A stretch of DNA of 64,000 nt from Xanthostigma xanthostigma (lineage: Eukaryota; Arthropoda; Insecta; Raphidioptera; Raphidiidae), in assembly GCA_963575645.1 (NCBI GenBank), contig OY754467.1:23209001-23273000 (forward strand). The letters run 5' to 3'. The stretch's first letter is position 1, and each line of letters starts with the position of its first letter. A model generated the notes under the pieces. That model was not told where the DNA came from. It ran no database searches and saw only the letters and a list, made by a program, of their open reading frames with translations. A program made the translations under genes and the position numbers. This document shows, piece by piece, positions 33,770 to 44,579 of the stretch.

Positions 33770-35300
33770 TTTTGCAAAAATAATGAAAATGACAATTTCT
33801 AAAACATATTTTCAGTTTAACATAAATTGTAAGAAAATGTTTAGAGAAATTAAGGATTCTTATGTCTAGTAATAGTTATTTATAGAATATCAACTGCCTC
33901 AAGCAAGTTACCTATTGAACAATCGGGTCTCGTGCTATGTTGCTGCAGAAGACACAAGAATATCGTGAGTAGAAACAATTAAATTGCAACAAATGCAATA
34001 GCTATTACCTTTCGTTTTATTTTTAAAACTGTCATACATTTACTGTTAAACATACGTGCCAATTACATTGCTGAAAATGTTTTTCTTGTCGGCTTAGGCA
34101 ATCGCTACATCCAGACATCGATCTAAACGCACAGATAGTTAACTTTTATTTGATAAAGCACACATTGCACTACTACAGTAATGTTAAATTCAAAACCGTC
34201 AAGTTGAATCATTGATATTTTTAACATTGGCTTTGTAATAAATTCTCTGAAATTGCAAGGAAAATACTTTGAGATAATGTCAAATATTGTTTCAACCGAG
34301 ATTCTTTTTTATGATTGTCTTTTTATATTATAGCATATCTATTTTTGAGTATTGGTGTCACTGACCCTTCGTTTCATTCTGGTAGTCAAAATTCATTCGT
34401 TACAGTTTTCGCTCACTGTATAATTTTAGTATCTCAAACATTAAATTTGCTATTTTTTATCTTGTTCCTTTTTGATAAGTCTGGTTATTTACACGGATAC
34501 AATTTTATTTACCAACAAAAATGTGTACTCTATATAATACAAACATATAATTTACAAAGTATATATGAAAACGAAATTAAAACTATTAGTTGATATTCTG
34601 GCGTTAGTTATATATTATACGAAAATTTAATGATGCGTTGTTTTTTCATCATTTCCTGATCAATTTTTTCCAGTTCATATAAATATTCTATTTGTGTATT
34701 TAATGAACTCTTTCATAGGGCCTATAATTTTCTTGGGCCACACAACTTTCAATTTCGTTTACGAAATTAATATAATTTTAAATTAACTGGTAGTTATTTT
34801 TAACGTATATATATCTGAATGTTATTATTAATATTAATAAGGAATTTTAAATTAGTTCTATGTTCAGAATTAATGCAAATCATGTGAATAAAATCAAATT
34901 ATTTATAATACTACAGCGTCATCTAAGATTAAATTAATTTAGGGATCCTTCGACGACACTGTCTTATTTTTAGTTACAAAAAGGCATATTTACAGATATT
35001 TGTCAATTTTCTGTTCCAGTTACTTTTTATTACATTTGTAGACATCCACTAACCAAATAATAATAATAATAATAATGCGTTTAACGTCCGTTTCTCGACT
35101 TTATGTCTTAACAGGCGTCATTTGTATCGTTACTATTTTCCAGTTATCACACTTCCCGTCAATTTGTACATTTTTAAACTTCCACTTAAATTAATAGCGA
35201 TGGGCGAATGAAGGAATTTTAGGACATTAGGATAAGGTAGGCAATTTTTGAGCATAGGAGTTTGACAGGTAAACGGCTATGGGCTTAAATAATTAACCCT
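33770..35300. other. No gene recognised; contains (AAT)n microsatellite
   Basis: An (AAT)n tract lies at about 35057-35076. A hydrophobic 92-codon frame at 34315-34593 is AT-driven with no domain. No element ends seen. Confidence 0.45.
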
Positions 35301-35302
35301 CT

Positions 35303-35494
35303 CGATATTTATCTGAAATTATTGAGGGAAACCATGGAAAACCTCAACAAGATGACCGGTACAGAAATTATCGTTTGTCGGCGAGAAGCAGCAGAAAAAA
35401 TTCCCAGCCACCTCTTCTCCCGCCGGAATTTGAACCCGGTACTTCCTGAAAGCGAGTCTAGTGGCCTCACCACTATGCTACCCCGCTCGGTTCC
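35303..35494 (-). repeat. tRNA-derived SINE
   Basis: On the minus strand the 5' head carries a pol III A box (TAGCATAGTGG, plus 35470-35480) and a B box (GGTTCAAATTCC, plus 35425-35436) at tRNA spacing. A T-arm-like hairpin CCGGG...TCCGG surrounds the B box. The non-tRNA body follows, with GAGGTTTTCCATGG and TTTCCCTCAATAATTTC, phrases I recognise from arthropod SINEs. The acceptor stem does not close and the body extends well beyond a tRNA, so this is a SINE, not a tRNA gene. Two open frames on opposite strands across it are by-products. Confidence 0.75.
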
Positions 35495-35499
35495 ACTAA

Positions 35500-37446
35500 T
35501 CAAATAGACAATACAAATGTGTGTTAAATGCGGTAATCCCTTGCCAGCTACGAGAGACGGATTTGTGAAAAACTTTCCAATTCGTATTTTTTTTTTGACA
35601 AAACCAAAACAGTTTGGCTGTGGACGAATCCTGTGAACCTAAAAAGATCACTTTTAGACATTTATTAGCTATACAGAACAAGGAGCGCTATCATAAGCGG
35701 TTGGAAAACTACAATTTAAAATTAAGTGGTTGAAGAAAAATTACTGTTGGCGACGTTAAATAATTAATCTGTCACTAATGTAACAGAAAATAAACCTAAA
35801 GCCTTATTTAGCAGTGATTTGTTTAGTCACTGGATATTTGCAACCCCGAAGTTATATTTCCACAATATAAACGCTTTTATGTTCAAAATTAAGGATAACA
35901 CATAGGCTACGATTGAACAACTCAGAATAGTTCTACTAAATTTATTATATTTTGTTTTATAGTAACATAAACAATAAAGAAAATACATTATAAATTATTA
36001 AAATTTATTACATGTTGATGTAAATACAGTTACCTTAGCTGTACTGAGAATATACAGTAAAAAAAGGATAGTCGTAAAAAATGTTTTAACGGCTTGAACA
36101 CGTTTCTAATAAAGAAAAAATGTAGTGAAAACCCGGTAACGCCAGAATGCTCAACACCACGGAGTCATCCTGATTTAAATGTCGTTAGCTCCAATCCTAA
36201 GATTTAATTGGAGTTTAGGTTTATCATTCAAGTAATAAATTGAAACTATAGCCTCAAATAATCACTTTGGCATTGTACAGTAATCTGTAAATTATTTCAT
36301 TAATTCATTGGCGAAATCTGCGTGCCAGGCTTATCGATAGCGGCGCTAGATGCATAGTCGAGAGTTCTAGGCTCCCGATTATAGGCCTAACGCCGAACCT
36401 AGACATCCCGAGTGTTGATTTAAATTTTAAAAGCTTCTTATGCTATATGCAAATTTTAATGTACAAAATATTTGGTAAAATAAATACCTAACTACTGACA
36501 CACACGTGTGAGTAGCACTCGCGCCATGAGAATTTCGTACCGTTCGCGTTATAACAATTTGACAAATAATTTGATGTCAATTAACAATTCCATTGTTTCC
36601 GAATGTTTTCCTTTACTTATGGTGTGAAAGCTTTCTTCGTGCCGAAATTCAAGATTCTAGGTCAGCGTGAAGCACCCTAAAGCAAAGATTGCGAACCTAT
36701 ATGTTAGCACGGCATTGAGGTGTAAAATTGAAATAATTGAAAACATACTAGATGTCGAAAAAAATTGACTAGGTATCATCATAACAAATAACAAATACGA
36801 AAAAAGTTTCATATCGCTCTATGTATTATCGAAATTATTCTTTTCATGTATGTTTGATTCATTTTTCTGACCACTAAATTTTCTTGGCTGCTTGTTGGCT
36901 ACATTAACGTTTTTGAAAAAAATTGGCACGTAGATGTAGAAAGGATCGCCATCCCTGCCTTAAAGGCTTGGTCTATATCAAAATACTTGATCTTTGAAAG
37001 GCCGTATATGTTTATTGCATTGAGTTGGAAGCTACAGGATCATGGGGTTGTAAACCTAGTATTTTATATTAATTTCAACTCGATACCTCTACAGACAAAC
37101 AAATAGACGGACAACAAAGTGACCCCGCATAAGGATTCTGTTTGTTTATGCTTGTACGGAACCCTGAAAAGATTAAAACAAAACTCACGTTAAGGCTTAA
37201 AATATGCAATGTTATTAATTAATTTATTTAATAATGGTAGCGAAAGTAATAATAATAATAACAGCTACCACAGAAATACGTCGATTATTTAAACTATATT
37301 ATGTATGTAATCTATAATCAAAAGCAAAATAGCTAATGGAATGATCATAGCTGTGTGTGTAAGTAGTAAGTACATAGCTAAATTCTATATCTAGAATTCT
37401 AGGTTTTTTTATAGTCCGGTCACCGAAACAATAATACATACTGGTA
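35500..37446. other. No gene recognised; AT-rich non-coding DNA
   Basis: A CpG-richer patch at 36310-36415 (TATCGATAGCGGCGCTAGATG, in part) has no identified function. No supported frame or element. Confidence 0.45.
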
Positions 37447-37473
37447 CCACAGAACAGTAATAGTGTTCTGTGG
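37447..37473. repeat. Perfect 10-bp hairpin, 7-nt loop
   Basis: CCACAGAACA, loop GTAATAG, TGTTCTGTGG. A short perfect stem of unknown significance. Confidence 0.6.
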
Positions 37474-37914
37474 TCTGTACTAACAAATAACCGAATCTAA
37501 CTCGTGTCTCTATTCGACATGTGGATAAACGACAAAATTATACTGCCCTAAAAAGGCAAAGGGCAGTAAGTGACATTTGTTGAAAAATGAGTTCATACTG
37601 AAACCAACGAGAGCAGTAAGTGCTGCAGAAATAATTTTATTGTCTTTAAAAAATGTTTCCCCCATGTTTTGGTTTCCATAATCTAAAATTCTGGACGGTC
37701 AATAAATTTTTAGTAAATATTGATTTACTCAAATTCATAAGTTGGTCATTTACTGCCTTTTGCCTTTTTACGGCAGTATAGTCCTCGGGTTGTTTCTAAA
37801 TGAAGTTTCTCCTTGCCGTCGTTTTCCACTTTTCCTTAGGATCCTAAAGTATAATTCGTTTATAGAATTGTCTGCTACGGTAATTGTAATCTGCAGCGAA
37901 TGCTGGCGTATGTA

Positions 37915-38215
37915 TCTAAATAGGAGCGGGTTACTTCGTATCGTTACGTTACTCGTTACTTTTCATACGACATACAATCGTGTACTAACAGCGTCAAGCA
38001 TGTACCATCGCATCGAGGCGCGTCGCATACGTGATACAGTATGACTTCGTTCGTATAACGTATAACCGCATCAAACGAGTTGAACTGACATAGATATGAC
38101 AAATGCGAGTAACGAAATGAATTTGTAAGTAACGACTAGTTACTTCGAGTCAGACGATGTACCCGTTACTCAGTAACGAATACATACGGTTTGTTACAGC
38201 TCTAGTGCTAACTGC
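37915..38215. repeat. hAT-like MITE candidate, GTTACT-rich
   Basis: The segment is filled with GTTACTTCG, GTTACGTTACTCGTTAC, GAGTAACGAAATG and CCCGTTACTCAGTAACG in both orientations. It ends in TTTGTTACAGCTCTAG, a common hAT MITE terminus. The left end (TAGGAGCGGGTTACTTCG) is only a loose partner, and no 8-bp duplication was found, so the boundaries are approximate. The 100-codon frame at 37742-38044 overlaps it and is discounted. Confidence 0.4.
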
Positions 38216-38334
38216 CGGCCTTAAGGTTACATGGATTAATTCGTTGCAGTTTAGATCTGCCCATTCGCCAGCCATTCTATCTATACGCGTGTCCAAAACC
38301 TTCAGAAGCGTTTATCTATCTATAGTAATATAAT

Positions 38335-38475
38335 ACAGAGAGAAGTGAAAATTGGGTGACTGATTGACTCATCAACGCTCTGGTCAACAGTCCGAAGCTA
38401 GAAATTTCAAATTTGGACAGTAGGTCCCTTATTGTAAGGCACACAATAAGAAGGAATTTTTCGAAATTCAATCCC
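38335..38475 (+). repeat. Dispersed insect repeat, compact copy of the 21.3-kb family
   Basis: It contains TTGGGTGACTGATTGACTC, ATCAACGCTCTGGTCAAC, GAAGCTAGAAATTTC, TTTGGACAGTAGGTCCC and AAGAAGGAATTTTTCGAAATTC, in the same order as the two-part copy at 21255-21640 (same strand). Confidence 0.55.
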
Positions 38476-38479
38476 TAAG

Positions 38480-40165
38480 ATGATAAAGAAAAGGTGTAGA
38501 ATTTATTTTAACGAAAAGTCATTATTAAAACTACTTTTTATATTTGTGATGATTTCTTTCTGGATATTAGTTGTTGCCGTATGTTTAGACAACTGTCGTG
38601 ACCTAATCTAGATAATCCTGCTGACCGACGCCAGAAATCCATATTTTCTTCTTACGTCACAAAAGTATAGTTTAGAAAAGAAAAAAAGAAACGAGAAACA
38701 AAGTTTTCAAATACCAAAAATAGTATTTTTTTTATAAAGGAATTATGAATGGAGAGAGATTTTAGATTGAAGACGTTAGACAACTGTGAACTGAGGTCAT
38801 AAGCATCTAATAATAATATGGATGGAAGCTTTAAAAATATTTATTATTAGACGCTAAATCTCTATTATAATTTCAGTGACCAAAGTATAGTAGTAAGAAA
38901 CAAGTTTTTCGTTAATTATTTCGTGCAAATTGTTAATGTATGTTGATGTTTCTTTCTGATACAGACATAATAATTCCGGTTCTTATACAAACTTGAGTTA
39001 TACATATTGTTATATAATAGCATGCAGGCACAATAATAATTAAACCTGAAAAGGTAATGAACCGTTCGGCTAACATAACTTTTGGAACTGACAATAATAC
39101 AATCTTGAAATTTGATCTCTCTCAGAGAAAAAAGATACTGTAATTGGAAGATTTATTGTCGAGAGTATCATTTTGAAAAAGGTAACTATTGTTACCAAAT
39201 TTTATGTTTTTTTTGTTTGTAGGTGGAAAATATGATACCATCCCGCACATGTTGGTTTTCATTTTTTTTTGCAATTTTTCAAAAATAAGCGTATACGATT
39301 TCGGTGTCATACTTTAGATTTATACTTTACAGTTTAAGCTTAAAAATAGAGAGCGATGTTTAGGAAAACGTCAATGTCAGGGGTATCGGTATTGTATCGC
39401 TTATAATTTTAATAATGGGCAAAGGTATTCGTTAGATAAACTTGTAAAACAGACATGAAAAGCAGCTACTTTATAGGGGATCGTGCAAAAATAATATTAT
39501 TAACTCTTCAAAAATCACATAAAAGAGATGAAACTGCTGTCACTGAATAACTGACATGACATCAAGATATGGGATATAAACAATAATATAATGAATTTCT
39601 AATAATTTATTTGCAGTATAAATTCAGTTGCAATAAATTTACATTCAACTTCAAGAAGATCATAAACTTGATGTTGACTGAAATCTTATAACCCTTATTT
39701 GGAATAAAATTAAAATCTTGATTTATTTCCAGCATAAATCTGAATTTATAATTACATTATTCAATCTTCAATTCTTCTTACTTTTCGCGTCTAAAGTTCA
39801 AAAACTTGCAATCTACTAAAAATAGAAACAATGCCCACCCACGCCACCTACAACCTGCCAGATGAATATGGCATGACAGATAATTTTATGTATATCCACA
39901 ATAAAATTACTTTTAACATCATATCTGAGTACCTATAATATTATACGCACATATAATAAACATCTCTCAAGTATTAATAAATATATGCTAAATTATTATA
40001 GCCAAATATTTTAATACTCATGATGTTATTACAATGTCTCCGTATAGCCATGCGTAACACGCAACATAATCGAATTATAAAATTACAAAATACACACTAT
40101 ACAGAATGTTCGATTAAACAGAAAGTATTTGACAATGTTTTATTATATGGCTCCAAACATGTCTC
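38480..40165. other. No gene recognised; AT-rich non-coding DNA
   Basis: No supported frame or element ends. Frames at 39122-39310 and 40020-40238 have no domain, and the latter runs into the MITE. Confidence 0.5.
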
Positions 40166-40168
40166 TTT

Positions 40169-40431
40169 GGGGCCATTCAAGTATTACGTATGCACCAAAG
40201 GGGGAAGGGGGTCTTTGTTTAGCTTATTTTTAAATTAATGGAGGACGGGGGGTCTAGCCGGTGATGAGATCAGCAATTTATTTATAACAATAAAGAAACT
40301 TGAACAGATTAAAAAAAATATATACCAGTGTTTACGTAAGCATAGAGGGGAGGGGTAAGAGCTTTGCTTACTTTTGCTGACAAGGGGGAAAATAAACTAA
40401 AATTCTTCTTACGTAATACTTGAATGGCCCC
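40169..40431. mobile_element. MITE with GGGGCCATTCAAGTATTACG ends
   Basis: The left end GGGGCCATTCAAGTATTACG and the right end (complement of GTAATACTTGAATGGCCCC, finishing at 40431) pair perfectly over at least 21 bp. The 263-bp interior has GGGGGAAGGGGGTC and, in the other half, GAGGGGAGGGG, but no gene. The flanks CTCTTTG and CTCTCAC may be a degenerate duplication. The ends match a MITE type that I believe is widespread in insects and probably hAT-driven. The superfamily is not proven here. Confidence 0.65.
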
Positions 40432-40472
40432 TCTCACAATACATAACTTGATTTAGTCAAACCGATTCTGTC

Positions 40473-40512
40473 CTTGAAGCATAAGGTGGATAGGTTCACC
40501 TTATGCTTCAAG
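40473..40512. repeat. Perfect 16-bp hairpin, 8-nt loop
   Basis: CTTGAAGCATAAGGTG (40473-40488), loop GATAGGTT, CACCTTATGCTTCAAG (40497-40512). The stem is unusually GC-balanced for this window and sits 41 bp beyond the MITE. It is too short for a typical miRNA precursor. Function unknown. Confidence 0.65.
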
Positions 40513-40639
40513 AGGTGCTTTGCCCTTGTCACCCGAGTTCCAAAACTATCATTGTTGTAAATAAATGAGTTACGGTTGTCAACTTTAAATTATTTAATCG
40601 CATCATATCATAGTTTTGTTTTTGACACTCTTTTATTAA

Positions 40640-41095
40640 CTTAAATCTATCAGATGGAATCTTTCAATTTAGTTTTCACCCACTTCCAGGCGTGTGAATA
40701 ATTAATTTAAAATTTTGCACACGTATTTAGAACTCATGACAATAGAATAATTTATACAAATATTTATAAATATATAAATAATTTATTAGTCCGGGGAATA
40801 AAGACAAAAAATAAGTCAAACTTCGGAAAAATTAGGGTAAAGTTGAATTTTTGCATGAACCTTTCTTTTGTGGTTCTAAACAACTCAAAAAAAAACACTT
40901 TTTTATAGCAATGTGGACTTAAAAGTAAAAAATAATTTTTAAATTTGGTTAAAAAATTTAGTTCAACATCTATAGGTCCCCCAACTCGTTCCTATTGTTG
41001 TTGAACCAAATCGTTACCTATATTTAAAAATTATTTTCTACTTTTTACTCCGCACTACTATAAAACAGTGTTTTTCTTGAGTTAATCGCGAATCT
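40640..41095 (+). repeat. Dispersed repeat, copy 1 (second copy inverted at 51.2 kb)
   Basis: It contains CAGATGGAATCTTTCAATTT, TTTTCACCCACTTCCAGGCG and AAATTTTGCACACGTATTTAG. It ends with a foldback part: the left arm holds TATAGCAATGTGGACTTAAAAG, in part, and the right arm AAATTATTTTCTACTTTTTAC and CACTACTATAAAACAGTG. CAACTCGTTCCTATTG sits between. The copy at 51225-51600 has the same pieces in reverse order on the opposite strand. Clade unknown. Confidence 0.55.
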
Positions 41096-41099
41096 AGCG

Positions 41100-41589
41100 G
41101 ATATTTTATTGTTACTATACTTACCTAGTTGTTTTTGTCAGATTTTGAATCAACAAATCGTATGTTTGAAACACACAGTAAATTTACAAAAATCAACAAT
41201 TCGGGAGGCCTTGCGGCGGCATCTTAATACCAACAAACACTAATGGCCAATAAATATAAATTATATACACAGATTTTAATTTAACGCGAATTTTCAACTT
41301 TAATTGCACGTTTTAGATGGCAAATTTATTAATTGTAAATCAAGTGTGCCGCGTGTTAAGGCCGGGCTGCGGTGGGGCACCAGGAAGACATGCTTGGAGA
41401 AAAATCGGCCGGTTTTATTGACAAATAGCTATTGTGATCTCAGATATACAGGGGTTCCTATTTAATCACGAATAACTCTTGGAAACATTGAGAATAAACA
41501 ATATTAACTATAACTTCACATATTTTTGAAAGCATAAATAATTAATAGTTTATTTTGATATTCTACTTTTTGTCTGTAATGTTTTCATT
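41100..41589. other. No gene recognised; short GC-rich patch at 41345-41410
   Basis: The patch with GTTAAGGCCGGGCTGCGGTG is GC-rich against its flanks, but shows no coding pattern I could support. Confidence 0.4.
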
Positions 41590-41825
41590 CGGGTTTTTAG
41601 AGATTATGTTTAGAATTTTTGTCTGTCTGTTTATTTTATGTTTATATAGGAATTTATCTAAAATGGCTAGATCAACTTTCATTAATAACATACTCTCAAT
41701 AATTTGGTACCCATATTTTAAGTAAGTAGGACTCTGATTAATTTAGGGTTAGGGTAAGTTAGGGTTTCCTGTCACAGGAATGAATCTCCGGGTAAAATTA
41801 CCGTAAAGACGAGCGAAACTGCGGA
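41590..41825 (-). repeat. Retroelement tail, minus orientation
   Basis: Read on the minus strand it begins ATTAGTTTTTATCCGCAGTT, then TCGCTCGTCTTTACGG, a variant of the '...tcgc...ccgc' tail. The usual TTTGTCTGTCTGTTTATT lies at its plus-strand left side. TTAGGGTTAGGGTAAGTTAG inside is a local repeat, not a telomere. Confidence 0.45.
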
Positions 41826-42084
41826 TAAAAACTAATATAGAAAAACAGAAAATATTTGTTTAAGACTACACAGTAGAAGTGACACTTCTTAACTATTTTG
41901 ACTACTTTTTCGTTTCATCGCCTCACAAACTTACCCTCACTATATAGAAGTTTCACTTCAAAAACGAAATATGTCTCCTCTGTAACGTCTTTTAATCCCT
42001 TGACGACTCGCTACGTACTGTGTTTTGCTGATTTTATTTATAGACATTGAATGTCAGATCCGCTATAAGGACGTTCTGTACACG

Positions 42085-42285
42085 TTACATCAGCATGGCT
42101 GGAATTGCAGGCCGCACTTCTAGTACGGCATTCGGTCGCAGAGCTGTTCGTTCGATGCCTGCGGACATGGATTCGGCTGCCACAAGAATGCGGTTTGATT
42201 TGTAGTCCGTATTGCAGTCTCTGACAACCGGCCAGGAAGCAATGGCGTTCGTATATATCCATCCTCCGTTTGAGACTTCTACACG
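42085..42285 (-). CDS. Candidate coding exon or relic, GC-rich, unrecognised
   Basis: This minus-strand frame has no ATG at its start. It runs from the codon after TGA (42288-42286) to TAA (42087-42085), 66 sense codons. The peptide includes NGGWIYTNAIASWPVV, RDCNTDYKSNRILVAAESM and SAGIERTALRPNAVLEVRP. Codons are strongly purine-first with mixed third positions, and the ~200 bp are far richer in GC than the flanks. The overlapping ATG frame at 42038-42289 (83 codons, Cys/Arg-rich) lacks this pattern, so I prefer the frame given here. AG acceptor-like sites (GTGCAG, GTGTAG) lie just upstream on this strand, though without a strong pyrimidine tract. It may be a last exon, a processed-gene scrap or a transposon ORF. 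I do not recognise the protein. Confidence 0.35.
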   Translation of the reverse strand, partial: RVEVSNGGWIYTNAIASWPVVRDCNTDYKSNRILVAAESMSAGIERTALRPNAVLEVRPAIPAMLM

Positions 42286-42299
42286 TCATACTGCACCGT

Positions 42300-44535
42300 A
42301 CAGAATATCCTCCTTTTTGAATGTGTACAAAAAATGAGATATAAATGTGATTTCATTAAGAACATGAAACGTCAAAATAACAACATCAAAAATTTACTTA
42401 TCTATAGTACATCTGCCGAAGACTTTTCATGAAACCCTGTAATGCAAGTTTCATTCGTGAAACCTTCAGTGAATAAATCTATTTCATTAACAATTATATT
42501 AAATGACGGATGGAAAAAGTGTGATGCGGTAAACCAATGCGTGGCTAAACTGATTTCAAAAGGCGTATTTCGTACCTACTAAAATATTTTAAAACTTTTA
42601 CCCACGACAGAACGAAGAAGGTTTATACGTTTAGGGTGAGAGATTTTTTATTTGTGCACTCGAACGTCGCCATTTATCTCGAAAACGGTTTGATCAATTC
42701 AGATGCGGTTTTCCGCGATGGTTCTTAGATAGATGTTACGATGGTAACTCGCCAGTGAATGGCAGCCCCCGATGGATTTTCTTTGGTTACTTACCTTCTT
42801 TTAGTTGCGGGGTTTTCAAATTTTATTTAATCCTTTTTTAATTACAATGTTTACATCCGTCATGGGTTTTTTTCAAAATTTTTAATTTTATTTTGTATTT
42901 AGCTGTTAGAGGTTTGAGTTCGAGTAAATACGAATCTTTTAATTTGAAAGAACTAGGTTTATTTTTGATGAAAAAAAATATATATCCTAAACTATTACTA
43001 ATTTGCAGCGGACTCGGCCTCCAGGCCATAGTGTGAAGTCCCGGTAGGCTGCTCTCCTATAGACGAGTCTAGTGAACATTCCTTGATAAAACAATAGTAA
43101 TAAAAATATTCCGAAGTCGTATGAGGCGCATCTCGATTCGTTTTTTTTTTGTGTCCAAGGCCAACCCGGGATTGCATAAAGTATTACGAGAAAAGTTTGA
43201 TAATGACCTTAGATTGTGACCACTAATATTTCTTCATAAGAAAAACATTGCAAAATGTGTTCATATTATGTATTTAACATACTTTTTTTTGCACATTTTT
43301 ATAGAAGTTTTGATCAGAATTTAACTTGAAGAACGATTTTTATGGGGACCAAGCATTCTTGTATTCTGGGTAATACAAAATTTGACGGTACCTACCATTA
43401 GATTGTCCCTGCATATTATGTAAAATGAACACAATCTAATGTCTTTTTCAACTAAAATTTAAGTATATTTGAAAAAATCCACATAATTATAAATAGCTCG
43501 GGAAAATATGTGTTGATTATTATTAAAGTTCGTATTTTTAAAATTTCGAAACTTAAATGGAGGCGTATTATACCATTTATATTTAATATTCGTGTATATT
43601 GTGAATAAATTAAAAAATAAATGTTCTTATCTAATAAAGGCAAAGTCCCATTTAAATCATCCGCGTTGGACGCGCATGTCTGTTAAGTTAAACCGGTTCA
43701 TCGTCCATCCATAAAAGATGATTTTAAGTTGTTAAATTTATATCTTAAACATCGCTATAAAGTGTAGAAACGAAAGAGAGAGAGAGATAATACAAAATCT
43801 AATAATGTTATATAGCGTCTATTTCTATCGTATCACCTTCTAAAAAAAGAGATCCATCTTTTGTATAATACATCAGACTTCATGTGATCGACCTGCAAAA
43901 ATCATTTCAAAGTCACGACTAGAACGCGCTTTAACACAAAATAGATCTTAGAGTGTGATCTTGAACTTCCTTTTCTAGACACTTTTTTGTTTTTGTAATC
44001 TAAGAATTAAGATTTTTCGTAAGGTGGCTTTTTTGTTTAGAATATTTATTGCATTCACCCTTTTATCTTTATATAAATACGGGAAGTTAAAAAAAAGAGT
44101 GTGGTACCGATTGAGTGTATTAATTCACACACATTGTGACGAAACCTACATCGTTCTCTTCACAATATATGTTTCATCACGATATGTACGAATTAACACA
44201 GGTAAAATCGATTCAGGAGACATCCATATAATAACAAATGAGCTTTAATAACCTTCGAGCTTAAAAATTGACCATTAATCTATATAAATAGACATATTCA
44301 TAGTTGAACATTTTTTGTGCGCATATACCTCAACTTCCACTGTATTTCTCGGGCACTTTGCGTTTTTACAGGTGAAAACTGAAAAGTGATTGATTTTGAA
44401 AAAAGTAAATAGTAATTAAATAAGAAATATTGATTAAAGAACCGATACAACCCGTAGAAAAATATTTCACTACATTTGAGAATACATTTTTTGACTGTAG
44501 CCTTTCATTTATTTTTCATTTACTTCCACCAGTTT
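42300..44535. other. No gene recognised; repeat-like scrap at 42650-42960
   Basis: Around 42655-42800, the phrases TTTATCTCGAAAACGGTTTG and TAGATAGATGTTACGATGG look like retroelement 3' sequence. The donor-like GTAAGTAAC on the minus strand near 42790 falls within it. A (GA)n tract lies at about 43775-43788. Other frames have no domain. Confidence 0.4.
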
Positions 44536-44538
44536 TTC

Positions 44539-44574
44539 CGATCGCGATCGTGGCATTTCAACCACCGCGGTGGT
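44539..44574. repeat. Two perfect GC-rich palindromes 10 bp apart
   Basis: CGATCGCGATCG (44539-44550) and ACCACCGCGGTGGT (44561-44574) are exact palindromes separated by TGGCATTTCA, in an AT-rich region. Their proximity is unexpected by chance and could mark protein-binding sites. No factor is assigned. Confidence 0.55.
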
Positions 44575-44579
44575 ACCGT

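Noticed and set aside
34315-34593. 92-codon hydrophobic frame, possible membrane protein
   Set aside because: Hydrophobicity follows from T-rich codons. No start context, no neighbours and no periodicity.
35309-35507. Overlapping frames on both strands of 61-64 codons
   Set aside because: They lie across a tRNA-derived SINE with A and B boxes.
37742-38044. 100-codon plus-strand frame
   Set aside because: Runs into a GTTACT-rich hAT-like repeat and shows no domain.
41743-41768. TTAGGGTTAGGGTAAGTTAGGG, telomere-like
   Set aside because: Only two to three irregular units inside a retroelement tail. Insect telomeres are usually long TTAGG arrays at chromosome ends.
42038-42289. 83-codon Cys/Arg-rich ATG frame on the minus strand
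   Set aside because: A different frame over the same DNA has the purine-first coding pattern. This one does not.
42785-42800. Strong GTAAGTAAC donor on the minus strand upstream of the GC-rich frame
   Set aside because: Falls in sequence that looks like a retroelement 3' region, so the donor is probably coincidental.
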